Below, one piece after another: positions 22,566 through 30,943 of a stretch of DNA of 45,247 nt (position 1 is the first letter of the stretch; every line of letters begins with the position of its first letter). The DNA lies in IMG/VR virus record IMGVR_UViG_3300035698_002741, positions 1 through 45,247 of that record. The stretch is one strand, 5' to 3'. The notes beneath the pieces were generated by a model, which did no database searches, was not told the DNA's origin, and saw nothing but the letters and a program-made list of their open reading frames with translations. This stretch comes from a virus. The position numbers were made by a program, and so were the translations under genes.

Positions 22566-23354
22566 ATGGAGGATTATAAACAAAAATCAAAGAAAGCAAG
22601 ATTGAAGGTATTGAGCTTAATTTACAAAGCCCAGACTTCTCACATTGGATGCAATTTCAGTTGTATAGACTTTATGACCGTTCTATTTGATAAGGTTGAT
22701 TTAGATAAAGACAAAGTAATATTAGGTAAAGGATGGAGTGCTGCGGCGCTCTATTATTTTTTGTATAAAAAAAATAGGTTAAGTTTGAAAGAGCTTAATA
22801 CATATTGCAAGGAGGGGAGCAAGTTCATTGGGCTTGCTGAGCCTATCCATAAAGACATACCTTTCGCTGGCGGATCTATAGGCATGGGGTTATCCGCTGG
22901 CGTTGGGTATGCTTTGTCTAAGAAATTAAAGAAAGAGGATGGTAAAGTCTATGTTATAGAGGGTGATGGAGGCATGCAGTCTGGTATTAACTGGGAAGCT
23001 ATTATGTTTGCTGCTCACCATGAGTTAGACAACCTAGTCCTTTTAATAGACAATAACAATCTACAAGCTATGGGTTCTTTTACAGATATAATGGGTAAAG
23101 AAAACTTTGCACAACAGTTAGACGCCTTTGGTTGGCTAACTTGGCAGGGAGATGGGCATGACTTTGACCAGATTAACGCTACTTTGTTAGCAGTTAATTC
23201 TTTTAAGCCTAAGAAAAAGAAAGCTCCTTATTGTCTGATCTATGACACTATTAAGGGAAAAGGGGTTAGTTTTATGGAGAATAATAACCTTTATCACTAT
23301 AAACAGTTAAATGACTTAGAATACTTACAAGCTAAAAAGGAGATAAATGGGTGA
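22566..23354 (+). CDS. Transketolase, N-terminal (thiamine diphosphate-binding) subunit
   Basis: The protein (262 aa) is the N-terminal half of a split transketolase. The cofactor-binding motif is IEGDGGMQSGINWEA (G133-D134-G135) ending near N163-N165 in LLIDNNNLQAMG. SHIGCNFSCID matches the family's early SHxG segment. Split transketolases in glycan clusters are thought to move a two-carbon ketol unit onto a sugar intermediate. The ATG at 22566 is preferred; an in-frame GTG at 22539 falls inside the promoter. It overlaps the C-terminal subunit gene by 8 bases. Confidence 0.88.
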   Translation: MEDYKQKSKKARLKVLSLIYKAQTSHIGCNFSCIDFMTVLFDKVDLDKDKVILGKGWSAAALYYFLYKKNRLSLKELNTYCKEGSKFIGLAEPIHKDIPFAGGSIGMGLSAGVGYALSKKLKKEDGKVYVIEGDGGMQSGINWEAIMFAAHHELDNLVLLIDNNNLQAMGSFTDIMGKENFAQQLDAFGWLTWQGDGHDFDQINATLLAVNSFKPKKKKAPYCLIYDTIKGKGVSFMENNNLYHYKQLNDLEYLQAKKEING

Positions 23355-23844
23355 AATAACACAAACACAAGATACTAGGCGTATCTTCATAGACACTTTA
23401 ATAGAACTTGCTGAGAAGGATGACAAGATACTCTTAATAGTGCCAGATGTTGGCTTTAATTACATAGAGGAGTTTCAAAAGAAGTTTCCTGATAGGTTTA
23501 TAAATACAGGGATAATGGAGGAGTTTACTATGATATTTGCATCTGCCCTAGCTTTAGATGGTTGGAAGCCTTATGTATATTCAATGATTAACTTTGTAGC
23601 ATTTAGACCATTTGAGATGGTTAGAAATGCTATTTACTTTCACAAGGCTAATGTTAAGCTATTAGGAGTTAAAGGTTCTGCTGCTTATAAAATGCTAGGC
23701 TTTAGCCATAACATGCAACATGAGAATGAAGATGTAGATATATTAAATAGTTATATAAATTGTTCTATTCCAAGAGTTGATGAAGTACGGGATATAATAA
23801 TAAGTAGTTATAAAGATGAAGAAGCTCATTATATCCGTTTATGA
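23347..23844 (+). CDS. Transketolase, pyrimidine-binding subunit only
   Basis: The 165-residue partner of the upstream subunit. It has the Transket_pyr features: LIELAEKDDKILLIVPDVGF, FPDRFINTGIMEEFTMIFAS with the cofactor-activating Glu in the MEE segment, and RPFEMVRNAIY. It stops at AHYIRL, precisely where the pyrimidine domain ends. The usual C-terminal domain of about 120 residues is therefore missing. The C domain does not bind the cofactor in known enzymes, so activity is possible. The ATG of the next gene overlaps its stop. Confidence 0.85.
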   Translation: MGEITQTQDTRRIFIDTLIELAEKDDKILLIVPDVGFNYIEEFQKKFPDRFINTGIMEEFTMIFASALALDGWKPYVYSMINFVAFRPFEMVRNAIYFHKANVKLLGVKGSAAYKMLGFSHNMQHENEDVDILNSYINCSIPRVDEVRDIIISSYKDEEAHYIRL

Positions 23845-24671
23845 AGAACAAGAGAATATTAATAACTGGAGGAGCTGGATCAATAGGAAGTGAGCTTGCT
23901 AGACAATTATCACCTAATAATAAGATATTCCTTTTAGATATAAATGAAACTGATGTATATCAAGTAAGAGAACAGATAAGAAATGAAGTACATGACCATT
24001 GGATTTATAGTAGAACTGGTGATGTAAGAAACAAAGAAACATTAAGAGACCTTTTTGAGGACTTTAAGCCACAAGTAGTATTCCATGCCGCAGCTCTTAA
24101 AAATGTAACTCCTGGTGAAGAATATCCACAAGAGACAATAGATACTAATGTTCAGGGTACAGCCAATATGATAGCAGAAGCTAAGAGATGGGAGTGTTTA
24201 GAGAAGTTTGTGTTCATTTCAACTGATAAAGTAGTAAATGCTCATTGTATAATGGGTATGACTAAGAAACTAGCAGAAGGATTAGTTACTAAAGCAGGAC
24301 ATGAGTTTGTAGCAGTAAGATTTGGTAATGTATTAGGTAGTTCTGGTTCAGTTCTTGAGATATGGGAAAGACAAGTAAAGAACGGTGATCCGATTACTAT
24401 TACAGATGAAAAGATGGAACGTTATATGATGACTATACCAGAGGCTTGTGAACTTGTCATAGAAGCTAGTAAGGGTAAAAATGGAGAGATTTATATATTA
24501 GATATGGGTAAGAAGGTAAATATACTAGAACTAGCTATGAAATATCATCCTTATCATCCACAAGAAATTATAGGAATTAGGGATGGTGAAACATTATCAG
24601 AGGAGCTTATGACAGAGGAAGAAGAAAAAAGAGCTATTAAACAAGGAAGATTTTATATATTAAAACCATGA
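23841..24671 (+). CDS. NAD(P)-dependent sugar dehydratase/epimerase, CapD/PseB-like
   Basis: A Rossmann-fold extended SDR. ILITGGAGSIGSELARQL (residues 6-23) is the cofactor site. VVFHAAALKNV and the block FVFISTDKVVNAHCIMGMTK match the Polysacc_synt_2 (CapD, FlaA1, PseB) family, where the usual Tyr of YxxxK is replaced by Met. AVRFGNVLGSSGSV is also typical. These enzymes convert UDP-GlcNAc to 4-keto-6-deoxy or epimerised sugars. At 276 residues it is shorter than PseB, mainly at the C-terminus. It begins the sugar route that the aminotransferase would continue. Confidence 0.85.
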   Translation: MKNKRILITGGAGSIGSELARQLSPNNKIFLLDINETDVYQVREQIRNEVHDHWIYSRTGDVRNKETLRDLFEDFKPQVVFHAAALKNVTPGEEYPQETIDTNVQGTANMIAEAKRWECLEKFVFISTDKVVNAHCIMGMTKKLAEGLVTKAGHEFVAVRFGNVLGSSGSVLEIWERQVKNGDPITITDEKMERYMMTIPEACELVIEASKGKNGEIYILDMGKKVNILELAMKYHPYHPQEIIGIRDGETLSEELMTEEEEKRAIKQGRFYILKP

Positions 24672-25729
24672 AAGTAAAGTATTTAGACTTTGGAAAAGTA
24701 TGGGATAATTACCCAGTAGCAAAAGAGGCTCATAATGCTACTCTTAGTGGTGGAAGAATGATATTACAGAAAGAGTTAGAAGAGTTTGAAGAAAAGTTAG
24801 CTAGATTTGTAGGTACTAAATATGCTGTAGGTGTTAATTCAGGCACAGATGCACTGTTTTTAACCTTAAAAGCTATGGGAATAGGTAAGGGTGATGAGGT
24901 AATCACTGTTTCTAATACCTTTGTAGCTACTATTCAGGTTATAGAACAATGTGGAGCAACACCAATACTTGTAGATGTAGAAGAAAGAACTGGACTTATG
25001 GACTGGTACAGTGTTCAAATAGCCGTTACTAAGAAGACTAAGTTGATAATACCTGTTCAATTAGCAGGAGATGAAACAAATACAGGAATGGTAGAATTTT
25101 GTGGTGTACCAATATTAGAAGATGCTTGTCAAGCAATAGGAGCTACAAGTCCTAATCTTGGTTGTTATTCATTCTATCCAGCTAAGTTATTAGGTGGTAT
25201 AGGTGATGGAGGAGCTGTTGTATGTAATAATAAACATATAAGAGATGAAATAGTTAAATTAAGAAATCACTATTTAATAGGAAAAGTAGATTATGATGAG
25301 AATAATGTTTACAAGTTTGGTTATAATTCTAGGTTGGATAATGCTTATGCAGCTTTTCTTTCAGTTAAATTAGATACACTACCAGTTGATATATTAGAAA
25401 GAAAGAAAGTAGCAGAGAGATATGATATGGCTTTTAGGAACTATCCTATAAGATTGCCTGTTAAGAGAGAAGTATATCAAGATTATATTATAGGAGTTGA
25501 GAAAAGAGATGAACTACATGAATTCTTAAAAGAGAAAGGAATTGAAACTTTAGGTGCAGATCAACATCCACCGCATTTATTTAATGGACTTGGACTAGAC
25601 CACTTCAACTTACCAATAACAGAAAGAATATTTAAAGAATCATTAAGGATACCTTGTAATCAGTTTCTAACTGATAAAGAGGTAGAATATATAATTAGTA
25701 ATATAAAGGAGTTTTATGCAATGCCATAA
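24668..25729 (+). CDS. DegT/DnrJ/EryC1-type sugar aminotransferase
   Basis: A pyridoxal-phosphate enzyme (353 aa) that adds an amino group to a keto-sugar nucleotide. Family marks: LSGGRMILQKELEEFEEKLA at the N-terminus, YAVGVNSGTDALFLTLKAMG for cofactor-binding, EDACQAIGA, and SFYPAKLLGGIGDGGAV, whose Lys holds the cofactor. FGYNSRLDNAYAAFLSVKL is the usual later block. Length is slightly under the family average of about 370. It overlaps the genes on both sides. The product would be an amino sugar ready for acetylation by the enzyme at 21663. Confidence 0.88.
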   Translation: MKVKYLDFGKVWDNYPVAKEAHNATLSGGRMILQKELEEFEEKLARFVGTKYAVGVNSGTDALFLTLKAMGIGKGDEVITVSNTFVATIQVIEQCGATPILVDVEERTGLMDWYSVQIAVTKKTKLIIPVQLAGDETNTGMVEFCGVPILEDACQAIGATSPNLGCYSFYPAKLLGGIGDGGAVVCNNKHIRDEIVKLRNHYLIGKVDYDENNVYKFGYNSRLDNAYAAFLSVKLDTLPVDILERKKVAERYDMAFRNYPIRLPVKREVYQDYIIGVEKRDELHEFLKEKGIETLGADQHPPHLFNGLGLDHFNLPITERIFKESLRIPCNQFLTDKEVEYIISNIKEFYAMP

Positions 25730-26771
25730 ATGTGTAATGGATGATACAGCATCAGAGTTTAGATTAGAAAAATATGGTCAAAATAAAGATGGTTGTAACT
25801 TCTGTAGCAGAGCAAAGGAATCACTAGAAGACATACAAACTGAGAATCTTAATATGCAATCCGTGCTTGAGCAGATTAGGAAAGATGGTAAAGATAAGGA
25901 ATATGATGTCCTTATTGGACTATCAGGTGGACTTGATTCATCTACTACTTTTGATTGGGCTGTTAAAAACGGGCTAAAGATTTTAGCTTTTACTTTAGAT
26001 AATGATTACAACACAGACCAAGCTAACCATAATATAATGGCACTTGTTGATAATAACTGTTATTTTAAGAAGATAGAAGTGGACCATGATACTTATACTA
26101 AGCTACAAGAATCCTTTTTCATGGCAGGAGTTAAGAATTGTGAGATACCAACAGACCATATTCTAATGGCTGTAACTTATATGCTAGCTAAAGAGAATGA
26201 TATTAAATGGATATTATCGGGTGGTAACTCGGTATCAGAGAGTATAATGCCTGCGTCTTGGAGTTATAATGCTAGAGATTTAACCCATATCAAAGATATT
26301 TATAAGAAATTCAATAAAGAAGACTTAGATGGAATACCATTGTGTTCTATTTGGAAGTGGAATGAATACAAACATACTGATGGAATCAAGATATTCTATC
26401 CATTAGACTATATTGATTATAACTTAAAAGCAGCTAAAGAAATGCTTAAAGATAAATATGGTTGGCAAGACTATGGAGATAAGCATGAAGAATCTTTATT
26501 TACTAAGTGGTTTCAGAATGTATATTTATATTATAAGTTTGGTATAGATAAGCGTAAAGCTCACTATTCATCTTTGATAGTAGCTGGTCAAATGACAAGA
26601 GATGAAGCACTAGAAAAATTAAGAAAAGACCCAGTTGCACCAGAGTTTCCTATTAAAGAGTTAAGTGAGAGTGATATTATGAGTTATCATAAACATGCAC
26701 ATGAAGAATATGCTACTGAATCTTGGTATGAAGATATAGCTGAGATGATAAAAGGTAAACATGAAGATTAG
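25716..26771 (+). CDS. N-acetyl sugar amidotransferase (WbpG/PseA-like)
   Basis: The protein (351 aa) has four zinc-type cysteines at residues 3, 6, 27 and 30 (QCHKCVMDD and CNFCSRA) and an ATP pyrophosphatase loop SGGLDSS at 70-76. This architecture defines the family that makes acetamidino sugars in O-antigen, flagellin and legionaminic or pseudaminic acid routes. Other members need a glutaminase subunit (HisH-like) and a HisF-like partner; neither is in the window, so they would have to come from the host or lie outside it. The start overlaps the aminotransferase by 14 bases. Confidence 0.83.
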   Translation: MQCHKCVMDDTASEFRLEKYGQNKDGCNFCSRAKESLEDIQTENLNMQSVLEQIRKDGKDKEYDVLIGLSGGLDSSTTFDWAVKNGLKILAFTLDNDYNTDQANHNIMALVDNNCYFKKIEVDHDTYTKLQESFFMAGVKNCEIPTDHILMAVTYMLAKENDIKWILSGGNSVSESIMPASWSYNARDLTHIKDIYKKFNKEDLDGIPLCSIWKWNEYKHTDGIKIFYPLDYIDYNLKAAKEMLKDKYGWQDYGDKHEESLFTKWFQNVYLYYKFGIDKRKAHYSSLIVAGQMTRDEALEKLRKDPVAPEFPIKELSESDIMSYHKHAHEEYATESWYEDIAEMIKGKHED

Positions 26772-27579
26772 AGTAGCACCAAGTTTGGGCGGTGGCTTTG
26801 AAAGGAGCTTTGATGAGGCTTGGGGTTTAGAAACATATAACTCAGAAACAGATAAAGAAGAGACTTGTGTATTTGCTGGTTGTTATGGTTTACCTGACTT
26901 TATGGCAGTTAGACAGCATAAAGGTAAGAAGTATCTATTTTGGGCAGGATCAGATATTAGACACCTACAAGGTGGGTATTGGATTGATGATAAAGGTTAT
27001 ATAAGATTACCATCTAATGGAATAGCTAAGTATCTTGATACAGCTTGTGAGAACTGGTGTGAAAATGAAGCTGAAAGGAAAGCTCTTGAATGGATGGGAA
27101 TACACGCTAAGGTTTGTCCGTCTTTTTTAGGAGATGTTAATAAGTTTGAAGTTACTTATAAACATAGTAAGAGACCTAAATTATATTCAAGCGTATCAGG
27201 TGATGAGTTTGTAACTTACGGGTGGTATAGAATACTTGAATTGGCTAAGAAATATGATGATGTAGAGTTTCATTTATATGGTAATACAGACCATTTTGAA
27301 GGTGCTGAGAATGTAATAGTACACGGTAGAGTGCCTATTGAGCAGATGAATGAAGAGATAAAAGATATGCAAGGTTGTATAAGACTACTTCCGCTTGAAG
27401 GATTTAGTGAGATAGTAGCCAAAAGTCTTTTAATGGGTCAATATCCTGTATCAGAAATAGCATATCCGTACTGTTTAGCACTAGATGAGATAGGTAAGAT
27501 TGCTCTATTAGAAGAACCAAATACAGGTAGAGACTATTATATTAAAGAATTGAACCAATTTCCATGGGTTATGAAATAA
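26761..27579 (+). CDS. Glycosyltransferase, GT-B (family 4-like)
   Basis: A 272-residue protein. The C-terminal half has the retaining glycosyltransferase pattern: a strand FHLYGN, ENVIVHGRVPIEQMNEEIKD, and the donor-binding EGFSEIVAKSLLMGQYPV with the conserved Glu. The N-terminal half (RVAPSLGGGFERSFDEAWG) would bind the acceptor. It is shorter than most family members (about 350). It likely adds the modified sugar made by the preceding genes to a glycan. It overlaps neighbours on both sides. Confidence 0.72.
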   Translation: MKIRVAPSLGGGFERSFDEAWGLETYNSETDKEETCVFAGCYGLPDFMAVRQHKGKKYLFWAGSDIRHLQGGYWIDDKGYIRLPSNGIAKYLDTACENWCENEAERKALEWMGIHAKVCPSFLGDVNKFEVTYKHSKRPKLYSSVSGDEFVTYGWYRILELAKKYDDVEFHLYGNTDHFEGAENVIVHGRVPIEQMNEEIKDMQGCIRLLPLEGFSEIVAKSLLMGQYPVSEIAYPYCLALDEIGKIALLEEPNTGRDYYIKELNQFPWVMK

Positions 27580-28076
27580 TAGATGAGATGTTTACAGGTG
27601 AGAACCCAAAGAGTGTATTTGAAGTTGGATGTTCTGCTTGTGGACTAATGGAAGACTTTTATAAAAATGGTGTTAAGGTGGGCGGTTTAGATATACAGGG
27701 AGATGATATAAAGATGAAAGGTGAGTTTTTTGTTCAGGATGCCTCTGATAAGTGGCCTCTAAAAGATAATAGTTATGATATAGTTTTCAGCGTAGGAACA
27801 TTGATCTACATAGATAAACCTTTAAAAGCCTTAAAAGAGATGTTAAGGGTAGGTAAGAAAGTAATACTTGCTGAAAGAAATGGGCATGATAACTTTGAAG
27901 AGCATCAGCTTATAAGACAGAAGCTAGATAATGATGATAATGTAATAGGTGAAGAGCTTTTGCCAACAGTATATAGACAATACCTACATGATTATGAAAG
28001 ATTGTTTAAGAAGTTAAAAGTAAAATATTTAATAAGAGAACATGATGGTAAACATATAATAAAAACCTATGATTGA
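27564..28076 (+). CDS. SAM-dependent methyltransferase, copy 1
   Basis: A class I methyltransferase of 170 residues. Motif I is SVFEVGCSACG, followed by GGLDIQGD. Later SYDIVFSVGTLIYIDKPLKA and MLRVGKKVILAERNG are motif IV-VI type. It is a tandem relative of the protein at 28458: both carry GENPKS-FEVGC and SYDIVF-VGTL. In glycan clusters such enzymes methylate hydroxyl groups of sugars, a common cap. The substrate is not determined. No cysteine-rich or helix-turn-helix part is present. Confidence 0.75.
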   Translation: MGYEIIDEMFTGENPKSVFEVGCSACGLMEDFYKNGVKVGGLDIQGDDIKMKGEFFVQDASDKWPLKDNSYDIVFSVGTLIYIDKPLKALKEMLRVGKKVILAERNGHDNFEEHQLIRQKLDNDDNVIGEELLPTVYRQYLHDYERLFKKLKVKYLIREHDGKHIIKTYD

Positions 28077-28461
28077 AGAATATAAGCACATTACAATAAA
28101 AGATAACAAGTTAGAATTTGGTAATGGTTGGGGTGATGGATTAGAAGGACTTATGAATATGCGTCATGAAGATATTATTGGAGCAACCGAAAGTATGCTT
28201 ATTGATGGATATTTAGTTTATATATTGAATGATGATTTTGTTGAACAACAACAGTTATATGTATCTATTGATAAAAGGCAGAAAGGTTATGCCACTAAGT
28301 TGTTTAAGGCTTTTGAGAAAAAAGTAAAGGAAACTAATTGTAAAAAGATAATCATTAAAGTTGTATTTAATGAAGTAGATGTAAATCCGTTTCAAGACTT
28401 TTTAATAAAATTAAAATATAAGGAAGATAAGCAGAATTGTATTTGGTATAAAAACTTATGA
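28069..28461 (+). CDS. GNAT-family acetyltransferase
   Basis: The acetyl-CoA loop is seen as QQLYVSIDKRQKGYATKLFK (residues 64-83), where RQKGYA matches the R/Q-x-x-G-x-G/A pattern, followed by a helix AFEKKVKETNCKK and a strand IIIKVVFNE. The N-terminal half is more divergent. It may acetylate an amino sugar or a small molecule; it lies between two related methyltransferases. It overlaps both by a few bases. The assignment is moderate because only motif A is clear. Confidence 0.65.
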   Translation: MIEEYKHITIKDNKLEFGNGWGDGLEGLMNMRHEDIIGATESMLIDGYLVYILNDDFVEQQQLYVSIDKRQKGYATKLFKAFEKKVKETNCKKIIIKVVFNEVDVNPFQDFLIKLKYKEDKQNCIWYKNL

Positions 28462-28958
28462 AGACAGTATTTAAAGGTGAAAATCCGAAGAGTATATTTG
28501 AAGTAGGCTGTATGAATAGTTGGTTTGCTAAACAATATTCTATTGATAATGATGTAATAGTAGGTGGAATAGATTATGAAAAAGAATACATTGATGGATC
28601 TAAAAAGGAGTTTCCACAATTCAAAGATAACTTTATATTATGGGATATAACTAAGAAGGATTGGCCTGTAAAGAGTAATAGCTATGATATTGTATTTACT
28701 GTTGGAACATTGTTGCTAATACCAAATCCTTATGATGTTATGAAAGAAATGATAAGAATAGCAAAAGATAAGTTAATTATACTAGAATATCAAGATGATA
28801 ATGAGACAGATTATGGTTCACTAGGGAACACAAGCCAACCAAAAGATAAAAATAAGAGAGTATATAGGGATTATAGAAAGGTTTTTGATAAGATGGGGTT
28901 AAAATATAAAAGAATAACTGATTATAGTGGTAAAACATTATTTAAAATACAATTATGA
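28458..28958 (+). CDS. SAM-dependent methyltransferase, copy 2
   Basis: A 166-residue class I methyltransferase, paralogue of 27564-28076. GENPKSIFEVGCMNSWFA is motif I, and SYDIVFTVGTLLLIPNPYDV is the following strand-helix. RVYRDYRKVFDKMGLKYKRI matches the C-terminal part of copy 1 (VYRQYLHDYERLFKKLKVKY). The two have diverged strongly, so duplication is old or the pair was acquired together. They may methylate neighbouring positions of the same glycan. Confidence 0.75.
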   Translation: MKTVFKGENPKSIFEVGCMNSWFAKQYSIDNDVIVGGIDYEKEYIDGSKKEFPQFKDNFILWDITKKDWPVKSNSYDIVFTVGTLLLIPNPYDVMKEMIRIAKDKLIILEYQDDNETDYGSLGNTSQPKDKNKRVYRDYRKVFDKMGLKYKRITDYSGKTLFKIQL

Positions 28959-29896
28959 AAAAGATTAAGCATTATTTTTATGTGCCTTTTGTCGGGCTAG
29001 GAAACTATAATGGATTTAGGGGTAATAGATGGTTTAAGAATAGAATAAATATATTCAAGCAGTTTGTAGTGCCATCATTACAGGTTCAAACCAATCAACA
29101 TTTTACGCTTTGGGTTTCATTTACTGAGAAACAGAAGCATGACATGTTAGTAGATGAGTTGGATTTATTCTTAACAGAAAAGGGAATAAAGCATGTATTT
29201 ACTTATAGTGGTATATGTTTCTATGATGATAAAATACCGCTAGGTGAGGCTAAGATAAGATTGATGGAAAACCTACATAATACAATGGGTGAATTATTTG
29301 AAGATATAGGAGATGTAGATGAGGTTTTAATGACTATTCAACCAAGTGATGATTGTTTCTATGAAGGTGCTGTTGAAGAAATACAGAGGGAGTTAAAAGG
29401 GGAATTAGAAGCAGTGGGGTATAAAAATGGATATATAATGAATTATCTTACTTTGGATATTTCAGATTATGATTGTAATACCAATCCACCATTTTATACT
29501 ATTAAGTTTGATAAAGATATATTTATAGACCCAATGGAGCATTGTGAATATACATCTTTAAAGCGTGCTGTACCTGGTTATGATATTGGAACTCCATTAC
29601 CTAGTCATGAGTGGGTTAAAGATTGTTTAAACTATAAACAAATAGATAAAAGGGGATTTTTAGTAGGAACTCATACAGAGAATATAAGTACATACTATGA
29701 CCATCCATTTAAGGGAGATCAAGTTGATTATAGTATAGGGTTTGATTTTGGGTTAGCTACATGTTTACCACTTAAATTAAAAGTTAGTTGGCGTAAAAAG
29801 ATGTTAGGTAAGCTATCATTTGATACACAAAAGAAGATAAGATACATAACTGGAGAAGTAATTTGGCAAAAAATATATGGGTTTCTTAGGAATTAG
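28955..29896 (+). CDS. Glycosyltransferase, putative rhamnosyltransferase type
   Basis: A 313-residue protein with the opening pattern of the putative rhamnosyltransferase family: HYFYVPFVGL, then a basic stretch, FKQFVVPSLQVQTNQHFTLW and VSFTEKQKHDM. The nucleotide-sugar and metal-binding acidic cluster is probably IQPSDDCFYEGAV near residue 125. The C-terminus is basic and could sit at the membrane. It likely adds a deoxysugar or similar unit to the glycan. It overlaps the next gene by 20 bases. The exact sugar is unknown. Confidence 0.65.
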   Translation: MKKIKHYFYVPFVGLGNYNGFRGNRWFKNRINIFKQFVVPSLQVQTNQHFTLWVSFTEKQKHDMLVDELDLFLTEKGIKHVFTYSGICFYDDKIPLGEAKIRLMENLHNTMGELFEDIGDVDEVLMTIQPSDDCFYEGAVEEIQRELKGELEAVGYKNGYIMNYLTLDISDYDCNTNPPFYTIKFDKDIFIDPMEHCEYTSLKRAVPGYDIGTPLPSHEWVKDCLNYKQIDKRGFLVGTHTENISTYYDHPFKGDQVDYSIGFDFGLATCLPLKLKVSWRKKMLGKLSFDTQKKIRYITGEVIWQKIYGFLRN

Positions 29897-30512
29897 AACA
29901 ACTAAATCACAAAGTAAATACTGGGAAGATAGAACTATTAACTGGGAAGAGAAGTATTTTAGTACATGGGAAGATCCACATAGATACTTTATATCAGCAT
30001 TTTTAAGTAGTTTTAATTGGGGTTCATTGATTGAAGTAGGTGTTGGTGGTGGTGCTAATTTAGCAAATATAGTTAAAATGATACCCAATAGAATGGTTGG
30101 TGGTATAGATATTAACCCAGATGCTATTGAATTTTGTAGTAAGAAGTTCAAAGGTGGTGTTTGGAAAACAAGTTCAGCTGATAATATCATGATGTCAGAC
30201 AAATCTAGTGATGTAATGTTATCAGATATGACTTATATCTATGTAGGACCATTAAAGATAGATAGATACATTAAAGAGCTAAGGCGTGTAACTAGAAACA
30301 ATGTAGTTCTATGTGAACTGTATGAAAAGAATCCGATAAAGAGAATATGGCTATACTTAACAGAAGGTTATTTCTTTCATAACTGGCCTAAACTGTTGAG
30401 AAAACATGGCTTTTATGATATAATGGTAGTACCTTTCCCTAAAGGAGCATGGGAAAATCTACAATCTAAGTATTGTTATTTAATTAAGGCACAAGTGCCA
30501 AGAAGATATTAA
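29877..30512 (+). CDS. SAM-dependent methyltransferase, copy 3 (distinct type)
   Basis: A 211-residue class I methyltransferase. LIEVGVGGGANLANIVKMI is motif I, then GGIDINPDAIEFCSKKF, and DVMLSDMTYIYVGPLKIDRY. RRVTRNNVVLCELYEK is the next strand. The N-terminal 45 residues (KSQSKYWEDRTINWEEKYFS) form an extra helical cap seen in sugar O-methyltransferases. It is not a close copy of the two shorter methyltransferases. With three methylating enzymes in the cluster, the glycan product would be heavily capped. Confidence 0.75.
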   Translation: MGFLGIRTTKSQSKYWEDRTINWEEKYFSTWEDPHRYFISAFLSSFNWGSLIEVGVGGGANLANIVKMIPNRMVGGIDINPDAIEFCSKKFKGGVWKTSSADNIMMSDKSSDVMLSDMTYIYVGPLKIDRYIKELRRVTRNNVVLCELYEKNPIKRIWLYLTEGYFFHNWPKLLRKHGFYDIMVVPFPKGAWENLQSKYCYLIKAQVPRRY

Positions 30513-30516
30513 AATT

Positions 30517-30939
30517 ATGTTTACAAGATTTAAAAAAGAGTACAAATTCTTTAAGAATAAGAAAAAGAGTATTCAGAAGATGATTTGGGATAATGAGTTT
30601 AAGCGTTATAAGATGAAAGAGAATAGAGAAGAGATGCGTCAGGACTATGACAATAAGAAAGCTCATGTTCAAATGTTAATAGATAAGTATAAACTTGAAA
30701 AGAAGAAAGGTAAGTTAAATAAAGATGAATTAGCCCGTATTGATGATGATAAGGTAAGAGCAGAGGCAGATATAGAGATATTAAAGGATTATATGTCAGC
30801 ATCAGATAGAGGTATTTATGGTTGTGAGCCAGGTAAAGACTTTCCTGAAGGCTTTAATGGTCAAGAACAGCTAATAGAAGGTTTACATGAGATAATAGAG
30901 ATGCTTACTGACTATATGAAACAATTATTAAATAAATAA
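30517..30939 (+). CDS. Basic coiled-coil hypothetical protein (140 aa)
   Basis: Not recognised. It begins MFTRFKKEYKFFKNKKKSIQ, continues as a long charged helix (KENREEMRQDYDNKKAHVQM, then LEKKKGKLNKDELARIDDDK), and has a less charged C-terminus. No membrane part. It sits inside the sugar cluster between a methyltransferase and an epimerase, but nothing ties it to glycan chemistry; it may be structural. Confidence 0.6.
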   Translation: MFTRFKKEYKFFKNKKKSIQKMIWDNEFKRYKMKENREEMRQDYDNKKAHVQMLIDKYKLEKKKGKLNKDELARIDDDKVRAEADIEILKDYMSASDRGIYGCEPGKDFPEGFNGQEQLIEGLHEIIEMLTDYMKQLLNK

Positions 30940-30943
30940 ATAT

